This document shows positions 21,018 through 31,612 of a stretch of DNA of 64,000 bases, piece by piece. The stretch is from Chaetoceros tenuissimus. Lineage: Eukaryota > Bacillariophyta > Thalassiosirophyceae > Chaetocerotales > Chaetocerotaceae. The number at the start of each line of letters is the position of its first letter. The first letter of the stretch is position 1. The position numbers were made by a program, and so were the translations under genes. Below the pieces are notes generated by a model. That model had not been told where the DNA came from. It saw only the letters and a program-made list of their open reading frames with translations, and did no database searches. The stretch covers positions 124,001 through 188,000 of the forward strand of contig BLLK01000062.1 in the NCBI GenBank assembly GCA_021927905.1, in the 5' to 3' direction.

Positions 21018-24000
21018 ATGAATTGCTTCAAGAAGAAGAGAAAGAAACGGGAGCGGTTCCTTAGAAAGGAGCAGGGGAGAGACAGTGCATCCTACAGTGT
21101 AGTTCATGTGTCAAGCAATCGAAATTTGGAAAGACATCACAATCAAAACACAAGAGAAGAACAATCGTCCTCCCAAAGCGAATCAACTGCTAGTCCTCGT
21201 GGGTATGAAGAGGAAGATGTGTCGTATACAAAGAAGAAAAAGAGATTGTGGAGCAAAAAGCCATCTCCTGAAAGACATCACGACCAAATGGAGCATCCAA
21301 GACATACACCTCTCCATGAAAAGAATGGCAACGATAGAAATCGTCGCCATGTGAAAGGTCGCCATGATGAATATGAAGAGGATTGGGAGGAGGAACAGGC
21401 TTATCATAGCGACAAGAGACGCGCTCATCAGAAATCTTCACCTCGTACACGTCATAATGAAGTGCATAGACGTAGTCCTGATCATCAAAGGGAAGGGGAT
21501 AGTATTGATCAGTCATCTTCACAGCCAAGTAGTCGAAAGCATGAAACAAGCTCAAAATCTTCTAATAGTCATGAGAAACATGGTCGAAGGAGAATGAAGA
21601 ATTCATCTCCGCCTCCTAGTAAACAACAAATGAAGCCTCCAAGCCCTGTCCAAACTGACAATCAAGAAATAGTGCGAGGAGGTGCTGCTGAAGATCCTGA
21701 ACTACTGAAGGAATTATTGGCAATCTCTGCAAAACACAATAAAGCATCAGAACGATTTTCCAAGGTTCGGAAAGGCACTGTACCTTCAAGAAGTGCTCCT
21801 GTAATAAGTAAGAAATCCAAACAAGCAAAAAATGAAGTGCCTCCTTGGAAACGAAGGGATATACCAAAGAAGGACTCACTGGTGCGATTCGCACAAAATG
21901 TGACATATAGTGAAGAACCAAAAGCAAAAGAAATGATGAACGATGATGAAAATGAAACGCCATCATGGACCGCGGCAGATGATGAGAAGGTGCAAAACTT
22001 GAATGGTCACATTGAGGTACTCAAAGACAGGCTTGCTAGACTCGCCGAAAAGAAACAGCAAAGAATATCTAATGCTAGAAGGTACAATAGAGATCCTGCA
22101 TTGAATGCTGAAACACAAAAAATACATCGGGCACTAATCAAAGTGAATAATGACCTTGATAGAGCCGAAAATGAAGCTCGGGAAACGAGGAGAAAGAAAC
22201 GGGAATTTGAAACATATCAAAATGTTCAAGAAGAAATAGCCAAGCAAGAAAAGAAGAGGCAAGAGAAACTTCGTCGTGAAAAAGAGATGGAAGTTGTGCG
22301 GCGCGAATTGGAATCAAAACGTGAAAAGAAAGAGATGAAGCGTCAAAGGCATGCCCACCTTTCTCATGATGAGCATTCAAGTCAGGACCATTACAGTGGT
22401 TCCTACAGAGCCAATATTGATCACTTATCTCCAAAAAATAGTTATAATAGACGTCCTTTGGATGATGATCACTATAGCAGTTCCTATCGTGCTAATATTG
22501 AGCACTTGTCACCTCATAATAGTGCCAAGAAGAGTCAATTCATTGACTTTGACGAAGATGACGATGACGATGACGATGACTTGGAGAGAATTCTTGATGA
22601 TCAATCTGTGAGTATTTCCATTGAGGAAACTTCCTCTGATAGTAGAGAAGATCCTTCATACGAAGATCAAGATGAAAAGGTGAAAGGCTACGTTGACAAT
22701 AATGAGCCTGAAGATGACGAATATGAAAAGTTCAAACAAACTCTGGAAAACTCTTATCACCCAAGCGAATTTGGTAGCGAATACATGATGGACGATGTGG
22801 AAGATGAAGATTTACTTTTCGACAGAGAAATGAATAAAATGAATGATGATGACGAGTATATGGAAGACTCAAGTAGTATTAGAGATGATGGTATAGGCAA
22901 AGGTGATCATGAACTAAGTCAAGACAAGCATCATCATAAAACACACGAAAACTTAGTTGGACTGTCAAAGAAGGCGGACAACCATGTTGATAATATGCCG
23001 AAATCTCATTCGCATGGAAAGAGAAAAAGTAATAAAGAAGGCAAGAAGCTGGATCGAAACGTCGATCCAGTTGAAGAGAAAGATGCGCCAAGTGCTTTTG
23101 GTGAAACTAAAGAAGATACAGAACCAATTAGTTCGGGGGATATCATAGAAAATATCGAAGAGAATGCAGCAGATTCTCCCAGTCAAAGCTGGAACAAAGA
23201 AGAAAGAGGCATCTCTTACCGATTTATTTGCACATACCCATTTTGGAAGCTTCATGCGATCATGTTAGATCACGTGTACATTGAGAACCAAGAAGCTGGA
23301 TTACAACTCAAAGATGGTATGATGAGAATACAGAGAGTTTATGACGGAGAGGTGAACAATCCCATAATGAAAAAGCTTCTCACAATAAAACTTTCTTATC
23401 CAGGCTGGGAGCACGATAAAAAGGAAGCCCTTGAGCACTACCTTTGTTTTGAGGACAAGGAAGCTAGAGACGCATGTGTGGAAATTGTCAAAAAGCACAA
23501 AAAATACAAATTGGAAATGGCACAAAAGGAAAATTCTACAGACTCTACTAAAGATTCAACTGGTGAGAGTACTGAGGAAGGAAACGTCAGCGAACCAAGT
23601 AGGAGTGGGGCAGAGTCGAGTCTAAAGAAACGTGAACATGCGAAACTTCAAAGAGGAACTGAAACTCATTCGAAAGACGATGGAACTCATCAAAGCGATT
23701 TGAGTGAATCTTTGAAGAAAGTGATGCCTCTTGACGCTTTTGATAAAGTCAATTTTGAAGACATTGGGGATTGGAGTGTTGATAAAAGTAGTACTGTGGA
23801 TAGAGGAAAACATTCTGATAAAAACGACACTGACGTTTTTGGAAGTGTTGATTACAGCGCAATGGGGGACTGGAGTAGTAGCAGAAATGAAAAAGGGAGC
23901 ATGGAGAAAAGTGCACCGAAACGATGGGAGAAACCAGAACGAAGACAAACCCTGCAAGACATCTACGAAGAGGAATGGAAGCCTTGGGTCGCTAAAGGGA

Positions 24001-24278
24001 AACATAATGCTTCTCAGGTCCATTCAGAAACTGTACCCAATAATTTTCACAGTGTTGATTGGAAGCCTGTGAATCGTGGAACTGTTTTAGAAACCCAAGA
24101 TACCTATTCCAGTTCTTCGTCAACTCCTCGCGAAACGAGGCGCAACATTGAAAACAAATGGATGAAGCAGTTGCGTAATTTCTCCCACGATAGAGAAAGA
24201 CCACATTCGAGAGATGAAGTGAGGTCAAAATTGCGAGAAATAGAAGAAAGATGGCGCGGTCGAACAATTATGACATGA
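21018..24278 (+). CDS. Long charged low-complexity protein of unknown function
   Basis: 1086 residues in one exon and not assigned to a family. Residues 1-230 are Arg/Lys/Ser/His-rich, and residues about 320-460 form a likely coiled coil (EEIAKQEKKRQEKLRREKEM). A tandem repeat YRANI(D/E)HLSP(K/H)NS occurs twice near 470-505, followed by a run of eight Asp in FDEDDDDDDDDLERIL. Near residues 730-835 lies the only globular-looking part (SYRFICTYPFWKLHAIMLDH ... YLCFEDKEARDACVEIVKK), whose beta-rich pattern with a C-terminal helix could be a PH-like fold; this is a guess. A second repeat, FEDIGDWS / YSAMGDWS, follows. It could be a cytoskeletal or vesicle-associated scaffold. Confidence 0.7.
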   Translation: MNCFKKKRKKRERFLRKEQGRDSASYSVVHVSSNRNLERHHNQNTREEQSSSQSESTASPRGYEEEDVSYTKKKKRLWSKKPSPERHHDQMEHPRHTPLHEKNGNDRNRRHVKGRHDEYEEDWEEEQAYHSDKRRAHQKSSPRTRHNEVHRRSPDHQREGDSIDQSSSQPSSRKHETSSKSSNSHEKHGRRRMKNSSPPPSKQQMKPPSPVQTDNQEIVRGGAAEDPELLKELLAISAKHNKASERFSKVRKGTVPSRSAPVISKKSKQAKNEVPPWKRRDIPKKDSLVRFAQNVTYSEEPKAKEMMNDDENETPSWTAADDEKVQNLNGHIEVLKDRLARLAEKKQQRISNARRYNRDPALNAETQKIHRALIKVNNDLDRAENEARETRRKKREFETYQNVQEEIAKQEKKRQEKLRREKEMEVVRRELESKREKKEMKRQRHAHLSHDEHSSQDHYSGSYRANIDHLSPKNSYNRRPLDDDHYSSSYRANIEHLSPHNSAKKSQFIDFDEDDDDDDDDLERILDDQSVSISIEETSSDSREDPSYEDQDEKVKGYVDNNEPEDDEYEKFKQTLENSYHPSEFGSEYMMDDVEDEDLLFDREMNKMNDDDEYMEDSSSIRDDGIGKGDHELSQDKHHHKTHENLVGLSKKADNHVDNMPKSHSHGKRKSNKEGKKLDRNVDPVEEKDAPSAFGETKEDTEPISSGDIIENIEENAADSPSQSWNKEERGISYRFICTYPFWKLHAIMLDHVYIENQEAGLQLKDGMMRIQRVYDGEVNNPIMKKLLTIKLSYPGWEHDKKEALEHYLCFEDKEARDACVEIVKKHKKYKLEMAQKENSTDSTKDSTGESTEEGNVSEPSRSGAESSLKKREHAKLQRGTETHSKDDGTHQSDLSESLKKVMPLDAFDKVNFEDIGDWSVDKSSTVDRGKHSDKNDTDVFGSVDYSAMGDWSSSRNEKGSMEKSAPKRWEKPERRQTLQDIYEEEWKPWVAKGKHNASQVHSETVPNNFHSVDWKPVNRGTVLETQDTYSSSSSTPRETRRNIENKWMKQLRNFSHDRERPHSRDEVRSKLREIEERWRGRTIMT

Positions 24279-24377
24279 TTCATCTGCTTGCTACATCATG
24301 TGTAAATAGAAGTAATATTAGAATTGATTCATATACATTTACATGAAGTGTTTGATGAAAGTCTTCAAAATGTTTTG

Positions 24378-27300
24378 CTAAGAAAGTAGAGCTTGTAGTT
24401 CAGCTTCATCCAAACCACCATCTAAACCACCCGCGTTCAACGTTTGTCTGCATTCAATAACGTCTTCCTCCTCTTCACCTTCATGATCCTGGCGCTGCAT
24501 ACGTTTTGCATCAATCTTTGTCTCTATTGTTTCATTTATAATATACCTGTGTATATATGTTTTTGATGTTTGTCCAATACGGTGAATCCTATTAATTGCT
24601 TGAGAATCAATGGAATGATTTAACAAGGGCTCAATCATAAAGATATGATTAGCTTCAACCAATGTAAGACCTTCTGCGCCATGTTTAAAATTTAAAAGCA
24701 TAAGATTGCAGTTGTTTGAACGGAATATCGCCATTGATTCACCGAATTTTTTAATAGACTTTGGTCGGACATACTTCAGCGAGTTAGCAGTCAATGCATG
24801 TTCCATAATTTTTAACATGTCGTCCCATTGAGAAAATACAATAGCCTTTTCACCAATTTCAACCACAGACATTAAGTCAGAAACTAATCTGTCAACTTTG
24901 GTTCCCCATTGACCTTCTATTTTTCTTGAAATTTTGCTACCATCGTCTTTGCAGATATCACTGGCAATCAATATTTCTTCTTTCTTTGTCCGAATAGCAC
25001 AACGTAGAGGGCAGGAGATTGTGTGACCTCCACATCTCTGAAGTAAATTTTCTAAACATGGCGAGAAATGATAAACATGGCCACATCTTAAAACTGCACG
25101 CTCTTTTTCGAAAGGACACAAACAGATAAGACAAGGTTCTGCCTCATTTGTCTTGTTTGATTCACTTTGTATTCTTTCTAAATTTTGGTTCTTAAGATAT
25201 CTCAGTAATTCTTTTGATTTTCTCAGACTTCCCTCTGCCATAGCCTGCTTCGCCGTATGTTCATGTAGTAATCGCGTTATGTTATAGGGTTGTACAATAA
25301 AAGCTTGTTCGTGAGGTGTAAGTCCGTACAAATTTTCGTCTTCATAGGCAAGTCTCATACTTCTCTGACACTGATTCATCTCATCGATATCAGACAAGAG
25401 ATCCAAGTGAGTGCGCCACTTGGACTTGGCACTATCAAGTTCTTTGATAACGGCATCCCTCAAATTGAAGAACAATTCCGCTTTTTTCAGAAGATTTTTT
25501 ATTGATATGGCCCCGGAAGCTGCAGAAAGATTAGGAGAAAATTTACTACTATTTTGACGTAGCCAAGTAAACATAGACTGGAGAACACAATGTATGATGG
25601 TATCCTTCACAGAGGTTTGATGTTCAATAAGTTCTTCTTCCAATTGACATGCTGATAAATGAAAATATATAATTCTCAGTATGTCATTGTCATATTCGAG
25701 TACAAAGAAAGTTCAAATATATAAGTATTGGAAACTTACGAATACATTTCGGACCCTTTTGATCCCAATCAGATCTGCATTTGTGGCAATGACTATTAGA
25801 AAGAACATCGGCTTCTGAAGGACTTTCAGATAATTTCTGGATTTTCCTTACACACGTGTACATCTCATTCTGAATCACATTGCTATAAAAGCAATTATCC
25901 TGTATCCTCATACTTAGGGCAATATTCAGGCCGTCAAGATTGTCCACTTCAGGGAATGATCTACCAGCAAAGGGTTGTGAGGGATTGTTGAATAGATCAA
26001 AAAGAGCACCTTCCACAAATTCAGATAAGGACAATTGTAATCTTGGATTCGGATGTAAATGGCACAAACCAAATAAATCTTGCCACCATGGAAAATAGTC
26101 TTCATCACACTTTGATCTATCTACTCTCATCAATTCGTTTTGAATCTTCTCTCTTTCCGATATCGACTCATCTAATTTTACTTGGCTTGAAAGTTGAAGT
26201 GCTTTCGCTGCTTCGACGTAATGAGATTCCAATGTCTCTTTTTCGGCCCTCATTTTAGATGTTTTATCTTCTATCTCTTCATATTTAATATTGGTGTCTT
26301 TGATGCATTCTGTTTTTTCGGTGGATACTTCATGTGCCTTCTCCTTTAAAAGCGTCAGAGAGATAATATTATTGTGCAAAATATGCATTCTTTGAAGCGT
26401 ATCTGGGATTATATCTGGTTCCATGAGTTGAACATCAATAGATACAGTAACTTTGCCTTGTTTGCTTGGACCATTATCATGATAATTTTTAATGTATATT
26501 CTCCAGCTTTTACTTTTGTTTGGTCGAAAACTCTCAAATTCTTGCCAATGAAAGGTGGTATCAGTGGATAATTCTCCGCCTTCAGAATGAGGTCTGACCA
26601 GTGTGAAGGGAAGTGCGTCCACAAATAGTCCTCCAATTGCAGAATTTTGAACCTGGAGAACACAGTCTTTGGGATAAAGCAATTGAGTATCATTCTTTTC
26701 AGCAACTGAATATCTAACAGCCAATTTCGTAATCTTTTTAGTTGGTCCACTAAAATCAAATCGTGCAAATATTTCTGGCATTGAAGAAGAGTCTTCGTCA
26801 GTAGAAAGAGTCCAAGCTAAAGTCGCTCTCCCATCTCTTATTACAGCATGAGGACTCTGAAAGCCAGAATTCCCTGTAAGCACAGCTTCGCCTACTATAG
26901 AAGAAGGGGATGAATTTGAATCTGCTACATTAATAGCTTTGAAGTAAGCATTGCAACTTTTGGTCAAGAGGGCAATCTCCTCCTCTGAATCTACAAGTGA
27001 TCCCGCTCTATTGCCACTCTCAGCTTTGAGTTTGTATAAACACGCAATTGCGTTCGTGTTCAGGGTAAAAAGACGCTGTGATTCTTCAGCCTGAATCTTT
27101 GCATCATCGATAAGTCTGTCAAGGATCTGAGACATTGAAAGGACTCCATTTGCTACACTTGCAGTTTTTGTACCAGTCTTTCCAATACCACTACTACCTA
27201 CTTGAGGATGGCAACATGCAGCTCGGAGACGGTGGAGTTGATGTGAGAGTAAATCACATTTTTTGGTATTCCTTGCCTTATTTGCACGATCTATGACAGA

Positions 27301-30016
27301 ATTAGCAGCGAGAATAGTTTCTTCTAATTGACGTTGATAAAAGTGCTTTTCTACAGAAGAAAAGTCGAGGAATATTTTCTTCTCTATTTGTTCCGGAATT
27401 CCCATTTGTTGTCTAACACTCTCATTAGCCTTCGTTGAACGCCAAAGACATTCCTTCAGCAAGTGAGCTATCCTAGCATCCACATCACCAAAGTTTGATT
27501 TAATGAGATGCTTAAACCAATCTTTTTCGTTGAAAGGCCTCAGACCAAGGAACAATAGCAGTCCATATAGGTCCTCCATCTTACCTCTTCCAACTGGGGT
27601 GCCTGATACACACCATCTATACCTTGAAAGAAGTTTTAATGCCATCCTTGCTGAAGCAGCTGTTGGAGTTTCAACTCTTTGTGCCTCATCAAGAACTACT
27701 CGCCACCATTTAATACTTATAAGAGGAGTAGGAACAATCCGGCGTCCTCTACCTCGTTTGCGCCCAGCTCTTTCATTGGCTATGTATGGATTATCATCAG
27801 AATGCAGTAGATCAGTCATTAACACTGGAAACGTAGTCAGAACGACTAGAATGAGCGCAAAGGCAAGGTGAAAGAAAATGTGAGCTGATCATGACAAATC
27901 GACTTTGAAAAAGAAAAGAGATTCAAAGACAAACTCACTATCTGCATCTGATAGACAAATAGGATTTAACAAACATCTCTGATTCCCCGCAAGAGCCTCT
28001 TTATGTGACATGGAACAAAGTTCTCTAACACCTCTATATACTTTAACTTTGAGAGGAGTTACTGTATCCTGTCCATGTCCTCCTGTAGATTTTACTAAAG
28101 TGTGACGTTTAATTTCTCTCTCCCATTGAGATAAAATAGAAGGAGGTGTTACGATAAGAGTTGCACGACTCTCTATTTCCTTCCCATTTGTATGATGTGC
28201 TAATGAACAATGTAGACAACGTCCTTCGTTGCAGATGTTTGCGACCCTCTTTTTTGCATTCTGTGATTCGCTATTGTCACTGACTTTGTATACTTTCTTT
28301 ACTGAAGCGTTCACTTCATCCATAGATCTGAATCCTGCACATATGCCATGCATTGGCTGAAGACATCCACGACAGAATACTTGTGAAAGCGCACTTTTTG
28401 TAAATCCTGCTCGCCCACAGTAGCAAATACCATTGAAATCAACGTCATCAAACGATACGTGCTCAGTAGTAAGCTTCTCCATATAGTCTTGGTCGTTTTT
28501 GCTTTCTAGATTTTCTTGTTGTAAGTCTGAATCAGTTGGTATTGGTTTTGGATTAGCTAATATACATGATAACACTTCAACAGTTTTCTGTATACGCCAT
28601 AAGAGTGAGTTATGAATTCAGTTTAAATCGAGATAAATGAAATATTGGCAAACTCACCCCTAATCCCATGCTTTCACTCAAGATACCCCCATAAATTTGA
28701 GCATCAGTACCGATCGTACTCTCTTTTGCGACGGCATAATCTTTCACTAGCCAGCCATTGAAAGGATTATAGAATCGAAATTGTGTATGACCATTTCCCC
28801 CCAATGTGTACAGAGGCACAACTGTTGTAGTAGATTCTGAAGAGATTGGAATTGCGACCCAACCCAATTCCCAGCAATGATCACTGTATTCACCCCTTTC
28901 TCTTTCCAGCATCCATTCTACTGCTGCTTCTTGATATTTTCTTAATTTTGGTACCAAGCCCGGAATTGGACCTAACTTATCTCGTGTAGAACCAGCTTCA
29001 AAGCGATGCGACTTGGCATTATCAACAATTTTGTAAATCATTTTCGATGTAATTTCACCCTCCATCTCCTTCTTTGCTTTCTTCTTCACAACTAACAAGT
29101 CCTTCATACACGATTGTTGAAATAAGGTTCCAAATGCCTGCTGTATGAAACATGCCAACATTCTATCATTCACCCTTTTCTGAGTTTGAATTTTACGTAG
29201 AGTAGATCGTGAGAGGGTACTTTGATATGGTGATAGATGTTCATATGCCTTTGATGTCAAATGCACGCAGATTTTTGTGGAAAAGGTTGATTCTTCTTGC
29301 TGATATGTTTGTAAATATACCTCCAATAATTCATGTTGCAGAGCAGGTAATATGTCTTCTACATCAATCTGAATTGCATTCTCAATGGGTGGATCTGATT
29401 TGGACATGCGTCGTGGTTTCAATCTAGAATTGACATTTTTGATAAGTTGCCTAATAGCATCTTCATTCTTTATTTGCAAAGATTTATATTCCGCAGCAGA
29501 GTTTATTTCAATATTCGTCATGGACATATCATATTTCCAAATTACATCCTCTTCGTCATAGCTTTGACATGGAATCACATCTGACGGAGAAAGCATGAAC
29601 TTGAAGATTGTTTTACATGATTTGCGATTGCACTTGATGACTTCTAATAATGGTGGTAGCTTTTGAACGAGAGAGCTGTCTGTGTCTGTAGATGTTGATG
29701 ATGTCATGGCTGAAGAAGTTTCATTTGTTGTGGAAACAACATTATTTGCTTCTTCCACAACTTCATTCTTTTCTTCATCATTCTTTTCATCAAGTTTTCG
29801 TAGTCGTTTTCTTTTCACTTCATTTTCTTTCTTTTCTTCTCCTGCCTCACTCTCAGAATCAGAGTCTACTAGATCAAGAAGTGCACCGTCTCTTTTCTGA
29901 TCGAGTTTCGTAGCTTGGTGGTCTAATGCTTGTGCAATACTACTTCCCGATGTGTTTTCTGCAGTGCCGATGGCTGCGTCGATATTTCTCTTTGGTGTTG
30001 ACTTTTTTCGACCCAT
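24378..30016 (-). CDS. SHPRH: SHPRH-type SNF2 helicase / PHD / RING E3 ubiquitin ligase
   Basis: Exons 30016-28658, 28587-27939, 27824-25740 and 25651-24378 give 1788 residues. The helicase motif I SESMGLGKTVEVL forms across intron 1. A PHD finger follows (CYCGRAG ... VFCRGCLQPMHGICAGF), inserted in the ATPase core as in SHPRH. Then come TLIVTPPSILSQWEREI (Ia), WWRVVLDEAQRVE (DEAQ box) and RYRWCVSGTPVGR (III). After a long insert with a CHKC...CIPC zinc motif across intron 3 comes a RING finger (CLICLCPFE ... CGHVYHFSPCLENLL). The C-terminal helicase lobe ends with AINRIHRIGQT. SHPRH and yeast Rad5 polyubiquitinate PCNA for error-free bypass of DNA damage. The linker-histone domain of animal SHPRH was not seen. 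The N-terminus has an acidic/basic nuclear-type tail. Confidence 0.88.
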
Positions 30017-31612
30017 TCTTCAGTGCTTCCAGTAGTTTCAACGAACGTGAGAGAATCAATGGGTGAGGAACTAGTAGAAAGATATCTCAAAATAGAAAAA
30101 CAAAAGAAAAGTAGAACATAAATTTGTTACATGCTAATGCAAAAGAAAAACGGAAGAACAATTCAAAATCGGCCACCGGCGTCCAACCACGCATGTACTC
30201 TCTGGTACATACTCGTACGTAGTGGAATATATTCTCATGCATGTTCAAAAATATCCTCAGATAACGGTTCCGTTATATTATTAAAATTTGAAGTTTCCCT
30301 CACAATCTGTAACTCCCGCATATATCACTGCCTGCCTATGGTATCTGTCTGGGTTTCATATCTATTTTATACAAATATTATATGCTCCCTGCTACTTCCC
30401 TAAATGCAACACACATCTACTCTCCAATACAGCCTACGATATATTATGTTTCTACTCGATAGCAAAGGCCACATGAACATACCTTTGTTCGAGATCTCCA
30501 AGGTTATTTCAGTAAAGTTAATATAATGTCTGGTAAGAAATGGGAAATGATTGCCGTCAAAGATGGAAGATAAAATATTATATTGTCTCCTAAAGTAAGT
30601 AAGTGTATCTTTTTCCCAATTTATACTATTTATTTACATAGAATGCAATATCGTAGGTTATGAGCATTAATCACTTTTAGGACGAGATGGATGGAGAGGC
30701 ATTTAATTTTCAATAAAAATAAATTGAATAGACTTGAAAAATTATTTCACATCATTCCTGATTTTTGCAAACAACAGTAATCCTACGGATGATAAAGAAT
30801 TTTGCCAATGTAGAGTAGTCGAAAAGCAGAGGTCTAGAGGTCTCCTCATTCTTTTTTTAACTTTTTTACAAAATTGCCAACAGTGCCATATCATTGCCAC
30901 CCAATGAGTTGGAAAAATGTAGAAAGAGGTGTAGTAATGCTAGAAAAGCTCTGCTCCGACGCAACTTTCAATTATGTGATTGAGGAAAGTTGACTTTGGG
31001 CGTTTGTAGATGAAAATGCCTATGAGGAAATAACTTTCAGAAAAGAATGCAAACCATTTGACGTTTTTCTCCAAACAATTCAGAAACCAGCTGACTTTTC
31101 TACCAAAATTCAATCAAGATGCATAATAATAATTCTCTTGAGGTATATGTCAGTTGATGAAGAATTCTCATCATAGTGGGTACAGGAGATCAAAAATGAG
31201 AAAATCAGCATTGTTTCGAAATCGAAGGTAGTAGTAGGAGAGTGAAAATAAGCCTTTCTATTGTATTAGCTACAAGAGAAAAATAATTTAAGAGATATGA
31301 AATGAAAGAAAGAACGAACTGTTTTGAACGCAGTGAGAAAGGAGAAATGATTGGAGTCTTGATACTGCAAAAAATATAAACCGTCAGGATTTCTCATTCC
31401 CGAAAAAACAGGTTACGCGGAAACAGTTGACTGCGAGACACAGAGTACCTACAGCTTGAGCATAAAAAGAAGTTACTTTTGAGAGGAGTCGAGTCGAGCC
31501 CACACACATTTCACCTTCTTTCAACGACATCATTTACTCCCAATTACACACAACACAAACGAATTGATACCTTTAGTCATTCAACTCCAAAAAGCAACGA
31601 AGAATCCAAGTC
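30017..31612. other. Long divergent intergenic region (1.6 kb)
   Basis: Between SHPRH (minus) and EXO1 (plus). It contains one recognisable remnant, the carboxypeptidase tail at 30452-30510. The rest is AT-rich with no supported gene or RNA, and it should hold both promoters. Confidence 0.45.
30452..30510 (-). pseudogene. Remnant of the 3' end of a serine carboxypeptidase gene
   Basis: On the minus strand the frame ending in TAG at 30452-30454 reads NNLGDLEQRYVHVAFAIE. The last codons of the carboxypeptidase at 34712-36740 read KNLHEERDAHVDIAIE and stop at the same place; the DNA around both stops also matches (TCGATAGCAAxGxCCACATGA). Only about 18 codons are recognisable. It looks like the tail of a lost or translocated duplicate. 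Confidence 0.45.

Noticed and set aside
21183-24267. Many long antisense and shifted frames within the charged protein
   Set aside because: Shadows produced by purine-rich low-complexity coding sequence.
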